A stretch of DNA of 64,000 bases, taken from NCBI RefSeq assembly GCF_051400755.1, contig NZ_JBLFFL010000003.1, positions 124,001 to 188,000 on the forward strand. The letters are read 5' to 3'. Positions 7,451 through 15,245 of this stretch are shown here, piece by piece (the stretch's first letter is position 1; the number at the start of each line of letters is the position of its first letter). The position numbers were made by a program, and so were the translations under genes. The notes below the pieces were generated by a model. That model made no database searches, had not been told where the DNA came from, and saw only the letters and a program-made list of their open reading frames with translations. The DNA comes from Parapedobacter sp051400755. Lineage in GTDB: Bacteria > Bacteroidota > Bacteroidia > Sphingobacteriales > Sphingobacteriaceae.

Positions 7451-8080
7451 ATGTTGTATTGCGATTTTCAGAGCATTATTTCACAACCACGCATGAACAG
7501 GTATCTTCATGCCTGCAACGGCGCTAGCAAAAAAGCGATGACGCTGTATCGGAAAAACCTCAAACTATCACAGGAGTTATTTACAATTATCAGCTGTTTT
7601 GAAATCGCGTTGCGGAATAAAGTGGATGTGGTCTACCGAAATGCACATGGTGCTGAATGGCTAAAAAACGCTGCGATAAATGGCATGTTCGACAATCAGA
7701 ACTGCAGGCATACAAAAGCCATCATCCTGCAATGCCTCAAAAAACTAAATCATAACTACACTCCAGCAAAGCTTATTGCGGAAATGGATTTTGGTTTCTG
7801 GCGTTATCTCTTCGCACAACCGCAATTCCATGCAGGCAGTAAAATTCTGCTCAAAGCGTTTCCGGCCAAACCGACTAGTACACCAGCAATCCAATATAAC
7901 CACAGCTACGTATTTAACCAGCTCGGCCAAATAAACGAACTGCGCAATCGCATCGCCCATCATGAGCCGATATGTTTCGCGCCCGGCCAGCCGTTGATCG
8001 ATACAACATATGCGCGGCAACATTATAACCTCATATTGCAATTATTCCAGTGGATGAACATTGACGAATCGGCACTATGA
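7451..8080 (+). CDS. Abi-family HEPN protein (Abi_2-like, predicted RNase)
   Basis: A 209-residue all-helical protein. The N terminus (SQPRMNRYLHACNG...ALxLYRKN) and the segment FEIALRNKVD (about 50-59) match the short Abi-family proteins of bacteria. The HEPN catalytic motif R-N-R-I-A-H is at residues 165-170, followed by HE. HEPN proteins with Rx4-6H are metal-independent RNases, and Abi_2 relatives cause abortive infection or act as toxins. The gene is monocistronic with its own promoter and a long structured leader. A decayed copy of its start lies at 6870. Cellular toxicity and RNA neutralisation are inference. Confidence 0.8.
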   Translation: MLYCDFQSIISQPRMNRYLHACNGASKKAMTLYRKNLKLSQELFTIISCFEIALRNKVDVVYRNAHGAEWLKNAAINGMFDNQNCRHTKAIILQCLKKLNHNYTPAKLIAEMDFGFWRYLFAQPQFHAGSKILLKAFPAKPTSTPAIQYNHSYVFNQLGQINELRNRIAHHEPICFAPGQPLIDTTYARQHYNLILQLFQWMNIDESAL

Positions 8081-8089
8081 AAACCACCA

Positions 8090-8440
8090 GCTCGCTGATA
8101 GTCGCCTGTCCACGTGATTTCACAGATTCCAGAATTTGAAGGGATAAGGCAGGCAATTGCCCCAGTAATAATTGCTCGCGGGCTACCTTGACTTCCAGCC
8201 GTTGCTTTTGCTGTCGCAATGCGAAGAATAACAGCCAAGGCTGTCAATTGGGGGTGTCTTCATGCAACGTCCCTTAGGTTTGGCGCAGCACAAGATAATA
8301 AGCCTCTTTGCTGTGTTCAATGATGGCTTCAAGCGAACTGTAGGGCACAAACACATACCCCGCGCGTAGTAAGAGGTAAGTATTCGGACAACTTAACGGA
8401 CATTTATCGGACATTTCACCGCTTTAACGGACATTTATCG
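8090..8440 (-). pseudogene. decayed C-terminal part of a Fic-family gene
   Basis: Two pieces of a Fic protein are readable on the minus strand in different frames. The upstream piece (about 8440-8276) reads through a linker into YVFVPYSSLEAIIEHSKEAY and stops. The downstream piece (about 8240-8090) reads ALRQQKQRLEVKVAREQLLL, then a winged-helix start ATISELVVF. The Fic active-site domain HxFxDGNGR is absent and the frames are shifted. In intact relatives the two pieces are contiguous, so this is a remnant. Confidence 0.55.
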
Positions 8441-8445
8441 GACAT
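8393..8445. repeat. two copies of a 22-bp repeat
   Basis: The 22-bp unit starting TTAACGGACATTTATC occurs at 8393-8414 and 8424-8445 (period 31). In the Fic remnant frame it codes for a short MSDKCPL-type linker, similar in kind to the repeat linkers in the AlbA_2 genes of this window. Confidence 0.6.
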
Positions 8446-8626
8446 AACTAATAATTTCGTCTGTTTATTTTTTTGTTTTTCAGCTGCCAGATGGTGCCTT
8501 TGATGATCAAAATAACCGAAGCTCACTTGTCAATAATCATTGCCCTGTGTGCTTAAATGCGAAGCATTCATGAGCACCTCTTGAAATAAGCGGAGAGTGA
8601 ATAACATTATCTTAATCATGTCGGGT

Positions 8627-9943
8627 TCATTTATATAGGTACCTAGAAGATTTTTTGTCACCTTCTCTGTTTAGGAGTTGTTTCTCCACCAATTCCGACA
8701 AATCCCTCCTAGCAGTCCTATCCGTAATATCGTATCTTTTTACATATTCAGAATTGACGATTTCACCCTTTGTCTTGAAAAACAAAAGCGCATCAATTTG
8801 TCTATCATTCAATCCTAATCCGGACAGGTATTCCATATTGTAAATATCTTTCCGAAACACCACCCAAAAACCGGACATGTCGTAATCATACAATGGCTCA
8901 GGGAGCCCTGCCTTTAAACACTGACTGGTCATCTTAGTAAAACCTCGCCCCCACGCTTCGATATAACCGCTGCGGAAAAACGCATTGGCGATATCCGGGT
9001 TGTATGGCATGGACGGATGTTTCGCAAGCAGCTTTTCCATCGTCCAGTTATCGGGCATATTCCCTTGATTCCAGATCATGATCTTATCGCTGTACACGCT
9101 TATCTGTATGGGTATACAGCCTTCGTACATCTTATGTGCTAACGCATTGAGCAGGGCTTCTCGAACGGCTTCTTTGGGATATTCATGCGTTTCTACCCGA
9201 CTGATGCCTTCGTAGCTGATGATAGCCTTGATATACTTGGTGAATAACAAATCCATGGCTTTCTCAATCTGCTCAAACAAGTTGCCGTGTATCTCATCCT
9301 GGAAGATCAGGTCAGCATCCATTTCGAAATAACCAATTTTGATGTAGGCCCCAGTGACAAATTTCTCCGGCCGTGGGTGGAACAGCAGGATGGCCGCCCG
9401 TTTCAGGTATTTTTTCTCAATCAGATCGAGGTTGGCAAGCAGGTGTTCATTGTCATCATCAATGCTACCTTCGTCCAGCCTTTGACTCTTTACCCCCTTC
9501 TTACGGAAGAATTCGAAGGTTTCGTGTTTAAGGTCGCTAACCGCCACATTTGGCACAGGCACGCCATCCCACCGCTTGCCCTTCCGCTGCAACAGAAACC
9601 GATTCAACGCGGCACCTTTCAGCTCTTGCTTGGTGCTTCCACTACGATAGTGGTATTGCCCTTTGTAATCCACGGGATTGGGATGAGCATCAACGATGAT
9701 CTCCAGGTAGTCGCCTACTAGGGCTTTATGAAGGTTTACGTCTACAATAATCCCCAATATATCCCGTACTTTATTCGGAATGTCTTCAAGTAATTTTTCA
9801 GCACTGGGCATGCCCACGACGTTTCCCCTGTCGTCCATACCGATAAACAAATGCCCGCCATCGGCGTTCGCGAAGCCGCATATCCATTTCAGGTATTCAT
9901 CGCGCCAAGAGGTTTTGTACTCGGTGTGTTGTGATTCGGCCAT
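8627..9943 (-). CDS. AlbA_2 (Schlafen-like) / HATPase-type regulator
   Basis: A 438-residue protein. The AlbA_2 domain is at the N terminus (EYKTSW... ICGFANADGGHLFIGMDD, about residues 8-38), followed by a lobe ending in VDYKGQYHYRSGS. The middle carries a divergent HATPase_c_4-like region (EALLNALAHKMYEG, then IMIWNQGNMPDNW). The C-terminal 60 residues are a winged helix-turn-helix (ITDRTARRDLSELVEKQLL). Such proteins are annotated as putative transcriptional regulators or ATP-binding DNA/RNA-binding proteins, and their real role is unclear. Full length, so probably intact. It is one of two complete members in this window, with a truncated third. Confidence 0.8.
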   Translation of the reverse strand: MAESQHTEYKTSWRDEYLKWICGFANADGGHLFIGMDDRGNVVGMPSAEKLLEDIPNKVRDILGIIVDVNLHKALVGDYLEIIVDAHPNPVDYKGQYHYRSGSTKQELKGAALNRFLLQRKGKRWDGVPVPNVAVSDLKHETFEFFRKKGVKSQRLDEGSIDDDNEHLLANLDLIEKKYLKRAAILLFHPRPEKFVTGAYIKIGYFEMDADLIFQDEIHGNLFEQIEKAMDLLFTKYIKAIISYEGISRVETHEYPKEAVREALLNALAHKMYEGCIPIQISVYSDKIMIWNQGNMPDNWTMEKLLAKHPSMPYNPDIANAFFRSGYIEAWGRGFTKMTSQCLKAGLPEPLYDYDMSGFWVVFRKDIYNMEYLSGLGLNDRQIDALLFFKTKGEIVNSEYVKRYDITDRTARRDLSELVEKQLLNREGDKKSSRYLYK

Positions 9944-10058
9944 TGGAAGTAAGGTCTATCAATTAATACAGCAAATATATTAAATTTTGCTAAAAATATA
10001 CGCACAGGCTACGCTCCAGGTTTGAAACAACCCTGAATACGGTCGTTTGTCCCTCAAC

Positions 10059-10116
10059 CAAAAACACCGCCATACAGTCCAAAAACAAAGCCCCGAAACG
10101 GGGAGAATCGGGGCTT
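10059..10116. repeat. dispersed repeat ending in a terminator-like hairpin
   Basis: The piece AAAAACACCGCCATACAGTC and its continuation match 13461-13498. The hairpin has arms AAGCCCCGA (10088-10096) and TCGGGGCTT (10108-10116) with an 11-nt loop. A closely related hairpin, with the same downstream AT-rich tail ending ATAAACCTAAA, occurs at 27979-28009. The hairpin could end transcription from either side. Confidence 0.55.
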
Positions 10117-10404
10117 GTTAACTAACCAATTATAAACCTAAATTATGAACCCGACATGATTTAAATAATTATTAAATTACAAAGGGATAAGAATTATTTA
10201 AATCATCAAAGGCTCCATCTGGCAATAAAAAACAAACACAATCAGATGAAAAGACAATAGCATAACAAAAAGAGAAACCCGTTATATGCATGATAAATCC
10301 ATGTATGCATTGGCCACAAGTACAAAAAAGGGTTCGACAAATTATGTTGTCCGAACCACCTGGAACTGAAACGAGGAGAGTGATTATGCCCGACGATTTA
10401 AGTA

Positions 10405-10490
10405 TTTGGATTTTACAGGTAAACCGCCTATCTCTAACGAAACCGATGTGACCTGGGCCTGAAGTAAGTGGAATGTTTTGGTTTGAACGA
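10405..10490 (+). repeat. dispersed promoter-like repeat, copy 2
   Basis: TTTG 10405-10408, 20 nt, TATCTCTA 10429-10436, then GATGTGACCTGGGCCTGAAG and a GGAATGTTTTGGTTT tail. The block is shared with 15246-15331 and partly with 6923-6976. The same 20-nt spacing is kept although the spacer sequence differs. Confidence 0.55.
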
Positions 10491-10869
10491 TTACGAAAAT
10501 TATGAATAGAGATTTTAGAGATACTCCCTTGCCACAAGCGATAAAGCTCATCGATGCTTAAGATGGAACGGAATGTTTATGTTTTCTACGTTGTTTGAAA
10601 TAAACAACGGTCTTAATCTTGACATGGAAAAGTTGATGAGCCAATTTTTTATAATAAAATATGGTAACGAATTAACTCGAGATCAAGGCTATTATATGGA
10701 AAGTTATCAAAATAGCTTCATAGCAACAACGAGACTTGGAAAAACGGGGGCCAACTGAAGAAAAAATCCTTTCCTGATATTTTGTTTGCAAAGGAGACCA
10801 TGCAGCGGGCGCACGACCTCCTTTAGTTTACAAAACTTTATTAGTGGCTCATTTACTGAATCTCTCTTT

Positions 10870-11040
10870 CTAAGATTTACTTCTGAATAGAAGATAAATA
10901 ATCGGCCAAACGAAAGGTAAAAAAACAATGCCCGCCAAATTCAGCCAATGTATTTGTCTACGTCTTTTACCCATATCGTAAGCAACCCAAAAGAAGGATA
11001 CCACGATAAGACCTAACATAACAAAAAACAGAAGTTCCAT
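10870..11040 (-). CDS. 56-residue two-helix membrane protein, copy A
   Basis: It starts MELLFFVMLGLIVVSFFWVA (helix 1), then a basic loop DMGKRRRQIHW, then helix 2 (IVFLPFVWPIIYLLF) and ends RSKS. The layout resembles PLDc_N-like small membrane proteins, which occur in diverse contexts including as immunity-like partners. A nearly identical copy lies at 26829-26999 (Met8 to Thr; FRSKS to FRNKS). The purifying pattern of changes suggests it is translated. The Cys-rich peptide gene lies 30 bp upstream on the same strand, so the two probably form an operon. Confidence 0.65.
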   Translation of the reverse strand: MELLFFVMLGLIVVSFFWVAYDMGKRRRQIHWLNLAGIVFLPFVWPIIYLLFRSKS

Positions 11041-11070
11041 AAACAATTATAATAAAAAAAATTTAATATC

Positions 11071-11316
11071 CTAATTAATAGCGCAGGCTGCCGCAGATGC
11101 CACAGCCATAGAAGCGTGGCAACTTGGAGTCATGTCACACATGAAATCACAAGTAGCATCGCTTTCACAAGCGTCTTTGGCAGCCTGATAAACTCTCACG
11201 GTACAATCTATAAAGCTTTCATCCGGCGCAACACGCCCTTGGAGATTCTTTCCGGCTACCGCTACCTTGTCGATCCTTCTTATCTTTAGCGAGTTGGTTG
11301 GCCACGTAGCCTTCAT
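11071..11316 (-). CDS. cysteine-rich small peptide, possible secreted product precursor
   Basis: An 81-residue protein from the ATG at 11316. Residues 1-35 (MKATWPTNSLKIRRIDKVAV, then AGKNLQGRVA) look like a leader. The rest carries six cysteines in a pattern of C-TVRVYQAAKDA-C-ESDAT-C-DFM-C-DMTPS-C followed by an Ala-rich AVASAAACAIN end. This recalls bacteriocin or natural-product precursors but matches no family I can name, and no maturation or export gene is adjacent. Its C-terminal end, but not the rest, is duplicated with the membrane protein at 27.0 kb. Confidence 0.55.
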   Translation of the reverse strand: MKATWPTNSLKIRRIDKVAVAGKNLQGRVAPDESFIDCTVRVYQAAKDACESDATCDFMCDMTPSCHASMAVASAAACAIN

Positions 11317-11364
11317 CAATCCTAAATCAAAAAGATAAATTTTTTAGTATTTCATGTCTGTATT

Positions 11365-11396
11365 ATTGGAGGTCAAAAACTAAACACCTATATTTA
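11365..11396 (+). promoter_or_regulatory. promoter of ORF6N gene 1
   Basis: ATTG 11365-11368, 20 nt, TATATTTA 11389-11396. The predicted start near 11403 places the leader palindrome (11416-11442) directly after the transcription start. Confidence 0.5.
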
Positions 11397-11415
11397 CCTC
11401 AAGTAGATTGTCCAT

Positions 11416-11442
11416 CTTGAGGTCACAATTTGTGACTTCAAG
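11416..11442. promoter_or_regulatory. leader palindrome of ORF6N gene 1
   Basis: A 27-bp palindrome with core GTCACAATTTGTGAC (11422-11436), arms CTTGAG and TTCAAG, and one mismatched pair. The left arm also pairs with CCTCAAG at 11397-11403, giving an alternative hairpin. It lies 16 bp before the ATG. The 13-bp core TCACAATTTGTGA recurs inside the gene at 11692-11704. Confidence 0.65.
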
Positions 11443-11458
11443 ATTAAACGACCAACTT

Positions 11459-12181
11459 ATGGCAAAAACCGAACTAGATAACGATGAGATAGTGATAGCT
11501 ACTGAATCGGTAATGAATCAAATTTTCAACATCAGAGGACAGAAAGTGATGTTGGATTTTCATCTTGCTGCATTGTATGAAGTGGAAAATCGCATACTCA
11601 AACAAGCAGTGAAAAGGAAACAAAACAGGTTCCCAGATGATTTTATGTTTCAGCTTACCAAGGATGAATGGCAGGAGCTTATCACAATTTGTGATAACCT
11701 ACCTGAAGGAATCAAATTCAGTCCTGCCACTCCCTTTGCCTTTACCGAGCAGGGGGTGGCTATGCTGTCCAGTATTCTGAATAGCGAAAGGGCGGTAGCT
11801 GTTAACATTCAAATCATGCGTGTTTTTACCCGTATCAGGCAAATGCTTACCGACAATACGGAGCTACGCTTGGAAATAGAAAAAATAAAACGCTCACTTG
11901 ATAACCAAAATAAAAACATCGAACTAGTATCCAAAAAGCCATTGAATGAATTCTCGGCAGAAGATTTGAGGCTTATGATTGGACAGGGGGCTTCATTAAA
12001 TTACCTAATCCCTTTGGCTTTTGATTTCTTAAAAGAAGACTTGTTAACAGAAGGCGACCTCTATCCTAGCGATTTGCTTAAGAGTGTACAATCGATAGAT
12101 GAAACATTTTGGGAAAGCAATCCAAATTTGCGGAAAGAACTGAATAAATTGATTGATGATAGAAAGATAAGCACTAAATGA
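11459..12181 (+). CDS. ORF6N-domain DNA-binding protein, gene 1
   Basis: A 240-residue protein from the ATG at 11459; the open frame extends 17 codons upstream through the leader palindrome. The ORF6N domain spans about residues 20-125: FNIRGQKVMLDFHLAALYEV, RFPDDFMFQLTKDEW, then FAFTEQGVAMLSSILNS and VNIQIMRVF. A coiled coil (about 130-165) and a C-terminal unique domain follow. ORF6N proteins are phage- and element-associated DNA-binding proteins of unknown target. The segment between the two conserved motifs (LITICDNLPEGIKF) is encoded by DNA containing the 19-bp palindrome at 11689-11707. Autoregulation through the paired palindromes is inference. Confidence 0.8.
   Translation: MAKTELDNDEIVIATESVMNQIFNIRGQKVMLDFHLAALYEVENRILKQAVKRKQNRFPDDFMFQLTKDEWQELITICDNLPEGIKFSPATPFAFTEQGVAMLSSILNSERAVAVNIQIMRVFTRIRQMLTDNTELRLEIEKIKRSLDNQNKNIELVSKKPLNEFSAEDLRLMIGQGASLNYLIPLAFDFLKEDLLTEGDLYPSDLLKSVQSIDETFWESNPNLRKELNKLIDDRKISTK
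11689..11707. promoter_or_regulatory. intragenic palindrome in ORF6N gene 1
   Basis: A perfect 19-bp palindrome around one central base, with core ATCACAATTTGTGAT at 11691-11705. The inner 13 bases are identical to the leader palindrome core of the same gene, although the reading frame across it differs (I-T-I-C-D here; S-Q-F-V-T in the leader frame). Confidence 0.65.
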
Positions 12182-12264
12182 ATGTATTTAAACAGAATTA
12201 CGTTTGATGCGGTTTGTTGTGAAAATTAAGGAATTACAATAGAACGAAAAAAAAGTTACAGTAT

Positions 12265-12843
12265 ATGACTAAACTAAACACTATTCCTATTGTGGAATTC
12301 AAAACAGCTGAAACATTTGAAACCTGGCTCGTAAAGAATCACGATAACTCAAATGGGCTTTGGATCAAAATATTCAAGAAAGATTCCGGGAAAAAGACCA
12401 TCAGCTATGCAGAAGCACTTGATGTAGCGCTTTGCTACGGGTGGATTGATGGTCAAAAACAAGCATATGACGAACAAGCCTGGCTACAAAAGTTTTGCCC
12501 CCGAAGCGCAAAAAGCATTTGGTCCAAAATAAATATTGGACATATCGAAAGATTAATTAATGAAGGAAGAATGAGACCCGCAGGATTAAAGGCTGTCGAA
12601 AAAGCCAAAGCAGACGGTAGTTGGGAAAAGGCTTACGATCCGCCAAGCAAAATGACGATCCCTGAAGACTTTCTAAAAGAACTTAGCAAAAACGAAAAAG
12701 CGAAAGCGGCTTTTACGGGTCTCAATAAGACCAATCTGTTCTCCATTGGATTTCGCCTACAGACCGCAAAAAAACAAGAGACAAGGGAAAAGCGTATGAA
12801 AGAAATTATTGAAATGCTGGAAAAGGGTGAGAAATTCCATTAA
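12265..12843 (+). CDS. YdeI/OmpD-associated family protein
   Basis: A 192-residue soluble protein with the family hallmarks: FKTAETFETWLVKNHDNSNG near the start, LDVALCYGWIDGQ (about 50-62), a central FCPRSAKSIWSKIN motif and the C-terminal YdeI/OmpD-associated region with FTGLNKTNLFSI and a helical end. Some members are described as bacteriocin-protection or envelope-stress proteins; the biochemical role is unknown. Monocistronic, intact. Confidence 0.8.
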   Translation: MTKLNTIPIVEFKTAETFETWLVKNHDNSNGLWIKIFKKDSGKKTISYAEALDVALCYGWIDGQKQAYDEQAWLQKFCPRSAKSIWSKINIGHIERLINEGRMRPAGLKAVEKAKADGSWEKAYDPPSKMTIPEDFLKELSKNEKAKAAFTGLNKTNLFSIGFRLQTAKKQETREKRMKEIIEMLEKGEKFH

Positions 12844-13019
12844 ATGGTAGCACAAAGTTGAGCTTAGACTCTTCAGTGGTATCAGCACACCATCAGTGTC
12901 CCATCATCGTTGATAGCTGTTTGCGGATTCTAAAATGAAGGTGGCGTTGCTTTCAGGTCTGAATCTAAAAAGTCGCGTATCCCAAAAAGAAGCCCCGAAA
13001 TGGAGGTCTTGTGTCGGCA

Positions 13020-13427
13020 TCAATGTTCGCCTCCTCGGTATATCCACATGGGTTCGGTCTCCCCCGCCCTAACGAAACCTACTTTTTCGTAAAATGCGGT
13101 GGCCTTTCCATCGGCCGTCAGCATCTGCATATGGAAATGTCCATATCTTTCCTGCATTTTTTTCATGATCATCTGCCCTATTCCTCGTCCTTGGAACGAG
13201 GGAAGCACCAACAAATGGGGATAGTAAACAACCAAATATCCATCTGAAATAGCATTGCCGATCCCAACTAACTTCTCACCTTCCCAAGCCGAAAACAATG
13301 AATGGGAATTCATCAATGCATTATACAATTCAATGGGTTTGTTTGCCGAACTCCAGTTGTTCGCTTTGTAGAGTTCGATGATATCATCAAGTTTGATGTC
13401 GCGATTTTCTGAGATCCGTATTTCCAT
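13020..13427 (-). CDS. GNAT-family N-acetyltransferase
   Basis: A 135-residue protein from the ATG at 13427 (MEIRISENRDIKLDDI). The frame is open 37 codons further upstream, but that part is not GNAT-like. The acetyl-CoA-binding motif A is VLPSFQGRGIGQMIM, followed by motif B with AFYEKVGF near the end. It transfers an acetyl group to an amine substrate that cannot be predicted. Single gene. Confidence 0.85.
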   Translation of the reverse strand: MEIRISENRDIKLDDIIELYKANNWSSANKPIELYNALMNSHSLFSAWEGEKLVGIGNAISDGYLVVYYPHLLVLPSFQGRGIGQMIMKKMQERYGHFHMQMLTADGKATAFYEKVGFVRAGETEPMWIYRGGEH

Positions 13428-13460
13428 AACTGATACAAATGTACAGCTAATCCCGACGTG

Positions 13461-13498
13461 CAAAAACACCGTTGTACAGTTTAAAAACAAAGCCTCGG
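13461..13498. repeat. dispersed repeat, second copy
   Basis: CAAAAACACCGTTGTACAGT and its continuation match the repeat at 10059-10094; the hairpin that follows in the first copy is incomplete here. It lies directly upstream of the DUF6934 module promoter region, which has TATATTTG at 13524-13531. Confidence 0.5.
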
Positions 13499-13612
13499 TG
13501 GTGGATAATAAAAATCTATTTACTATATTTGTTAGCACAACAACTAAAAAACATAACCAAAACCATCTGCCTAATGGATAGGGTATGGGAATTTAACTGG
13601 TAAACCAAGGGT

Positions 13613-14058
13613 ATGAACTTAGACCATTACGATCTACATCCCGGATCCGAGAATTTTTATTACGAGTTCTATAGTGAAGGGCCAAAAGGACGCATCCGGA
13701 AACTGATCCAGTTTCACATGTTACAGGACAGCCCCGACATTATTTACAATCTGGGTTTTGGGGATTGGGTAGACGAAACGGGTGATGTGGATGACCTTGC
13801 CGTCTCCAATAATAGCGACAGAAAGAAAGTGCTTTCAACTGTAGCAAAGGCTGTGCTGACTTTCACGGACAAACACGAAAACGCCTTTATCGTTGCTAAG
13901 GGAAGTACGCCTGCACGAACGCGGCTATATCAAATGGGCATCGCAGAATTCTATGATGACATAGAATCACTATTTACATAAGCGGCAGAATAGGCAATCA
14001 ATGGTTTGCTTTTGAGAAAGGAAAAAACTACGATGCATTTTTGATAAAGCGCAAATAA
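13613..14058 (+). pseudogene. DUF6934-family gene broken by a frameshift
   Basis: The first frame codes 122 residues starting MNLDHYDLHP and stops after DDIESLFT. In the -1 frame the sequence continues YISGRIGNQWFAFEKGKNYD and then AFLIKRK to the stop at 14056-14058. This matches the end of the intact paralogue at 22544 (NTNYTAFLVKRR). Shared motifs: YEFYSEGPKGRI, YNLGFGD, VSNNSDRKKVL, GSTPARTRLYQM. A single base has been lost near 13972, or the shift is translational. The small gene that follows is intact. Confidence 0.7.
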
Positions 14059-14089
14059 TTCGATAACTTTGTTTTCAGGAGGTATTACC

Positions 14090-14245
14090 ATGTCCGTAAT
14101 CAAAAAAAAGAGAGATTCCAAAAAGCAGGAGCAAGAAACAACACGTTTTGAGCGGTATGACAAAGCGCCTTATTTTATCGAGAAGAATAAGCAAGCAGCC
14201 AAATTAATTAAAGAAACACCGATTCCCGATTGGATGAGAAAATAA
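14090..14245 (+). CDS. 51-residue basic partner of DUF6934, copy 1
   Basis: It reads MSVIKKKRDSKKQEQETTRF, then a centre (YDKAPYFIEKNKQAAKLIKE) and ends TPIPDWMRK. It lies 31 bp after the DUF6934 gene. The small gene after the other DUF6934 copy (23028-23195) has the same size, charge and layout, with a matching centre (Y-x-x-x-PYF-x-x-K-x-x-x-A-x-x-x-I). An AGGAGG ribosome site lies just upstream (about 14078-14083). Function unknown; a DNA-binding antitoxin-like partner is possible. Confidence 0.6.
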   Translation: MSVIKKKRDSKKQEQETTRFERYDKAPYFIEKNKQAAKLIKETPIPDWMRK

Positions 14246-14469
14246 TCCGATGTATTAGTATATCTTCTCCCCTATAGCGATCCGTATCCAGACACAGAAT
14301 ATTTTCTTCCCTACAACTAGTCAGCGGGAAATTCGTCCTCCCTCCCATCCCCCGCGCTCGCCCGTTAATTGATTGATCAAGAACCCCGCTCTTTCCCCCA
14401 TTAATTGGTTCTATTCGATTTCCGACCAAAGCGATGGAGTCCTTCTCGGACCTTTCATGGATGGATTGA

Positions 14470-14982
14470 ATGGATAGGGAAGCCGAGAATTCGTGGTATT
14501 ACTCCACGTACTTGACAGACTATGAGCCGGAGACACGCAAGTCCTTATCCATCATCGAGATCGGCGAAAAGGCTCCTGAAATTGACCTGATTGATTTGCG
14601 TACGGGGAGCCGGGAAACGCTATCAGACTACCGTGGCCGGATGGTGTCATTGGAATTCTGGATAACGAACTTCGGCTATTGCATTGAGGCCGTACCGATA
14701 CTGAACGAACTAGCCGGGCTGAATAATGCGGACGAACTGGTTGTTTTGGGCGTTAATACCATAGACAGTGAAAATACGGTCAGATCCTTCATGCTGCGAA
14801 ACAAGGTAACGTTCGACATGCTTTGGGGAGCCGACGCGAATATCAATGAGGGATACGGAATCGATGCCTTCCCTCAGGTGGTATCACTCGATGAGGCTGG
14901 CGTGGTCAGTTACTCCGGCCGCCTGGATGTGCAACGGATTATGGCCATAATCAATAAGGGTGAAGTTGATGATGGGCTTTGA
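14470..14982 (+). CDS. TlpA-like thioredoxin-fold protein lacking the first active-site Cys
   Basis: A 170-residue protein without a clear signal peptide. It has a typical AhpC/TSA-Redoxin start (IGEKAPEIDLIDLRTGSRET LSDYRG) and thioredoxin fold (FPQVVSLDEAGVVSYSG near the end). The active-site position reads FWITNFGYC, so the usual W-C-x-x-C has become F-G-Y-C71 and the nucleophilic cysteine is missing. It cannot act as a standard disulfide reductase. It stands alone; it may be the C-terminal part of a longer TlpA gene that lost its exported N terminus. Confidence 0.65.
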   Translation: MDREAENSWYYSTYLTDYEPETRKSLSIIEIGEKAPEIDLIDLRTGSRETLSDYRGRMVSLEFWITNFGYCIEAVPILNELAGLNNADELVVLGVNTIDSENTVRSFMLRNKVTFDMLWGADANINEGYGIDAFPQVVSLDEAGVVSYSGRLDVQRIMAIINKGEVDDGL

Positions 14983-15245
14983 ATGGGCATGTATGCCAGC
15001 CCCTTTCGTCCCTGAAGCCAGCCGATTGCATAACTAAACATAGCCATTCGTCCCTATATATGGGCTTTTGTCCCACCATGCGACAGTTTATCCCTGAATA
15101 TAGCATGTCGTCCCATAATTGAAAGAAAACAGGTGGAAGAAACGGTAGTGAGTAATCCGAATCGGAAAGTGCTTTCGTAAAAAAAGAAACCTGTCTCGTC
15201 TAAAACGAGATGAGAATCCGCCGCCAACGGGTTGGAAGAGTTGGA

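Larger units (their letters stand above)
9944..10869. other. 926-bp stretch without a convincing gene
   Basis: It contains a repeat with a terminator-like hairpin (10059-10116), a run of AT-rich DNA, and the second copy of the promoter-like repeat (10405-10490). A 61-codon open frame at 10573-10758 starts MFMFSTLFEINNGLNLDMEK. It has no recognised family and may be the tail of a decayed gene whose earlier part (from an ATG at 10502) is out of frame. The last 60 bp before 10870 are unremarkable. Confidence 0.4.

Noticed and set aside
10172..10537. 121-codon minus-strand open frame
   Set aside because: It crosses the dispersed repeat and promoter-like element, is rich in Ser, Cys and Phe, and shows no family.
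11408..11458. N-terminal extension of ORF6N gene 1 starting at a TTG
   Set aside because: The frame is open through the palindrome, but the predicted transcription start (about 11403) leaves almost no leader before the TTG, and the family starts near the ATG at 11459.
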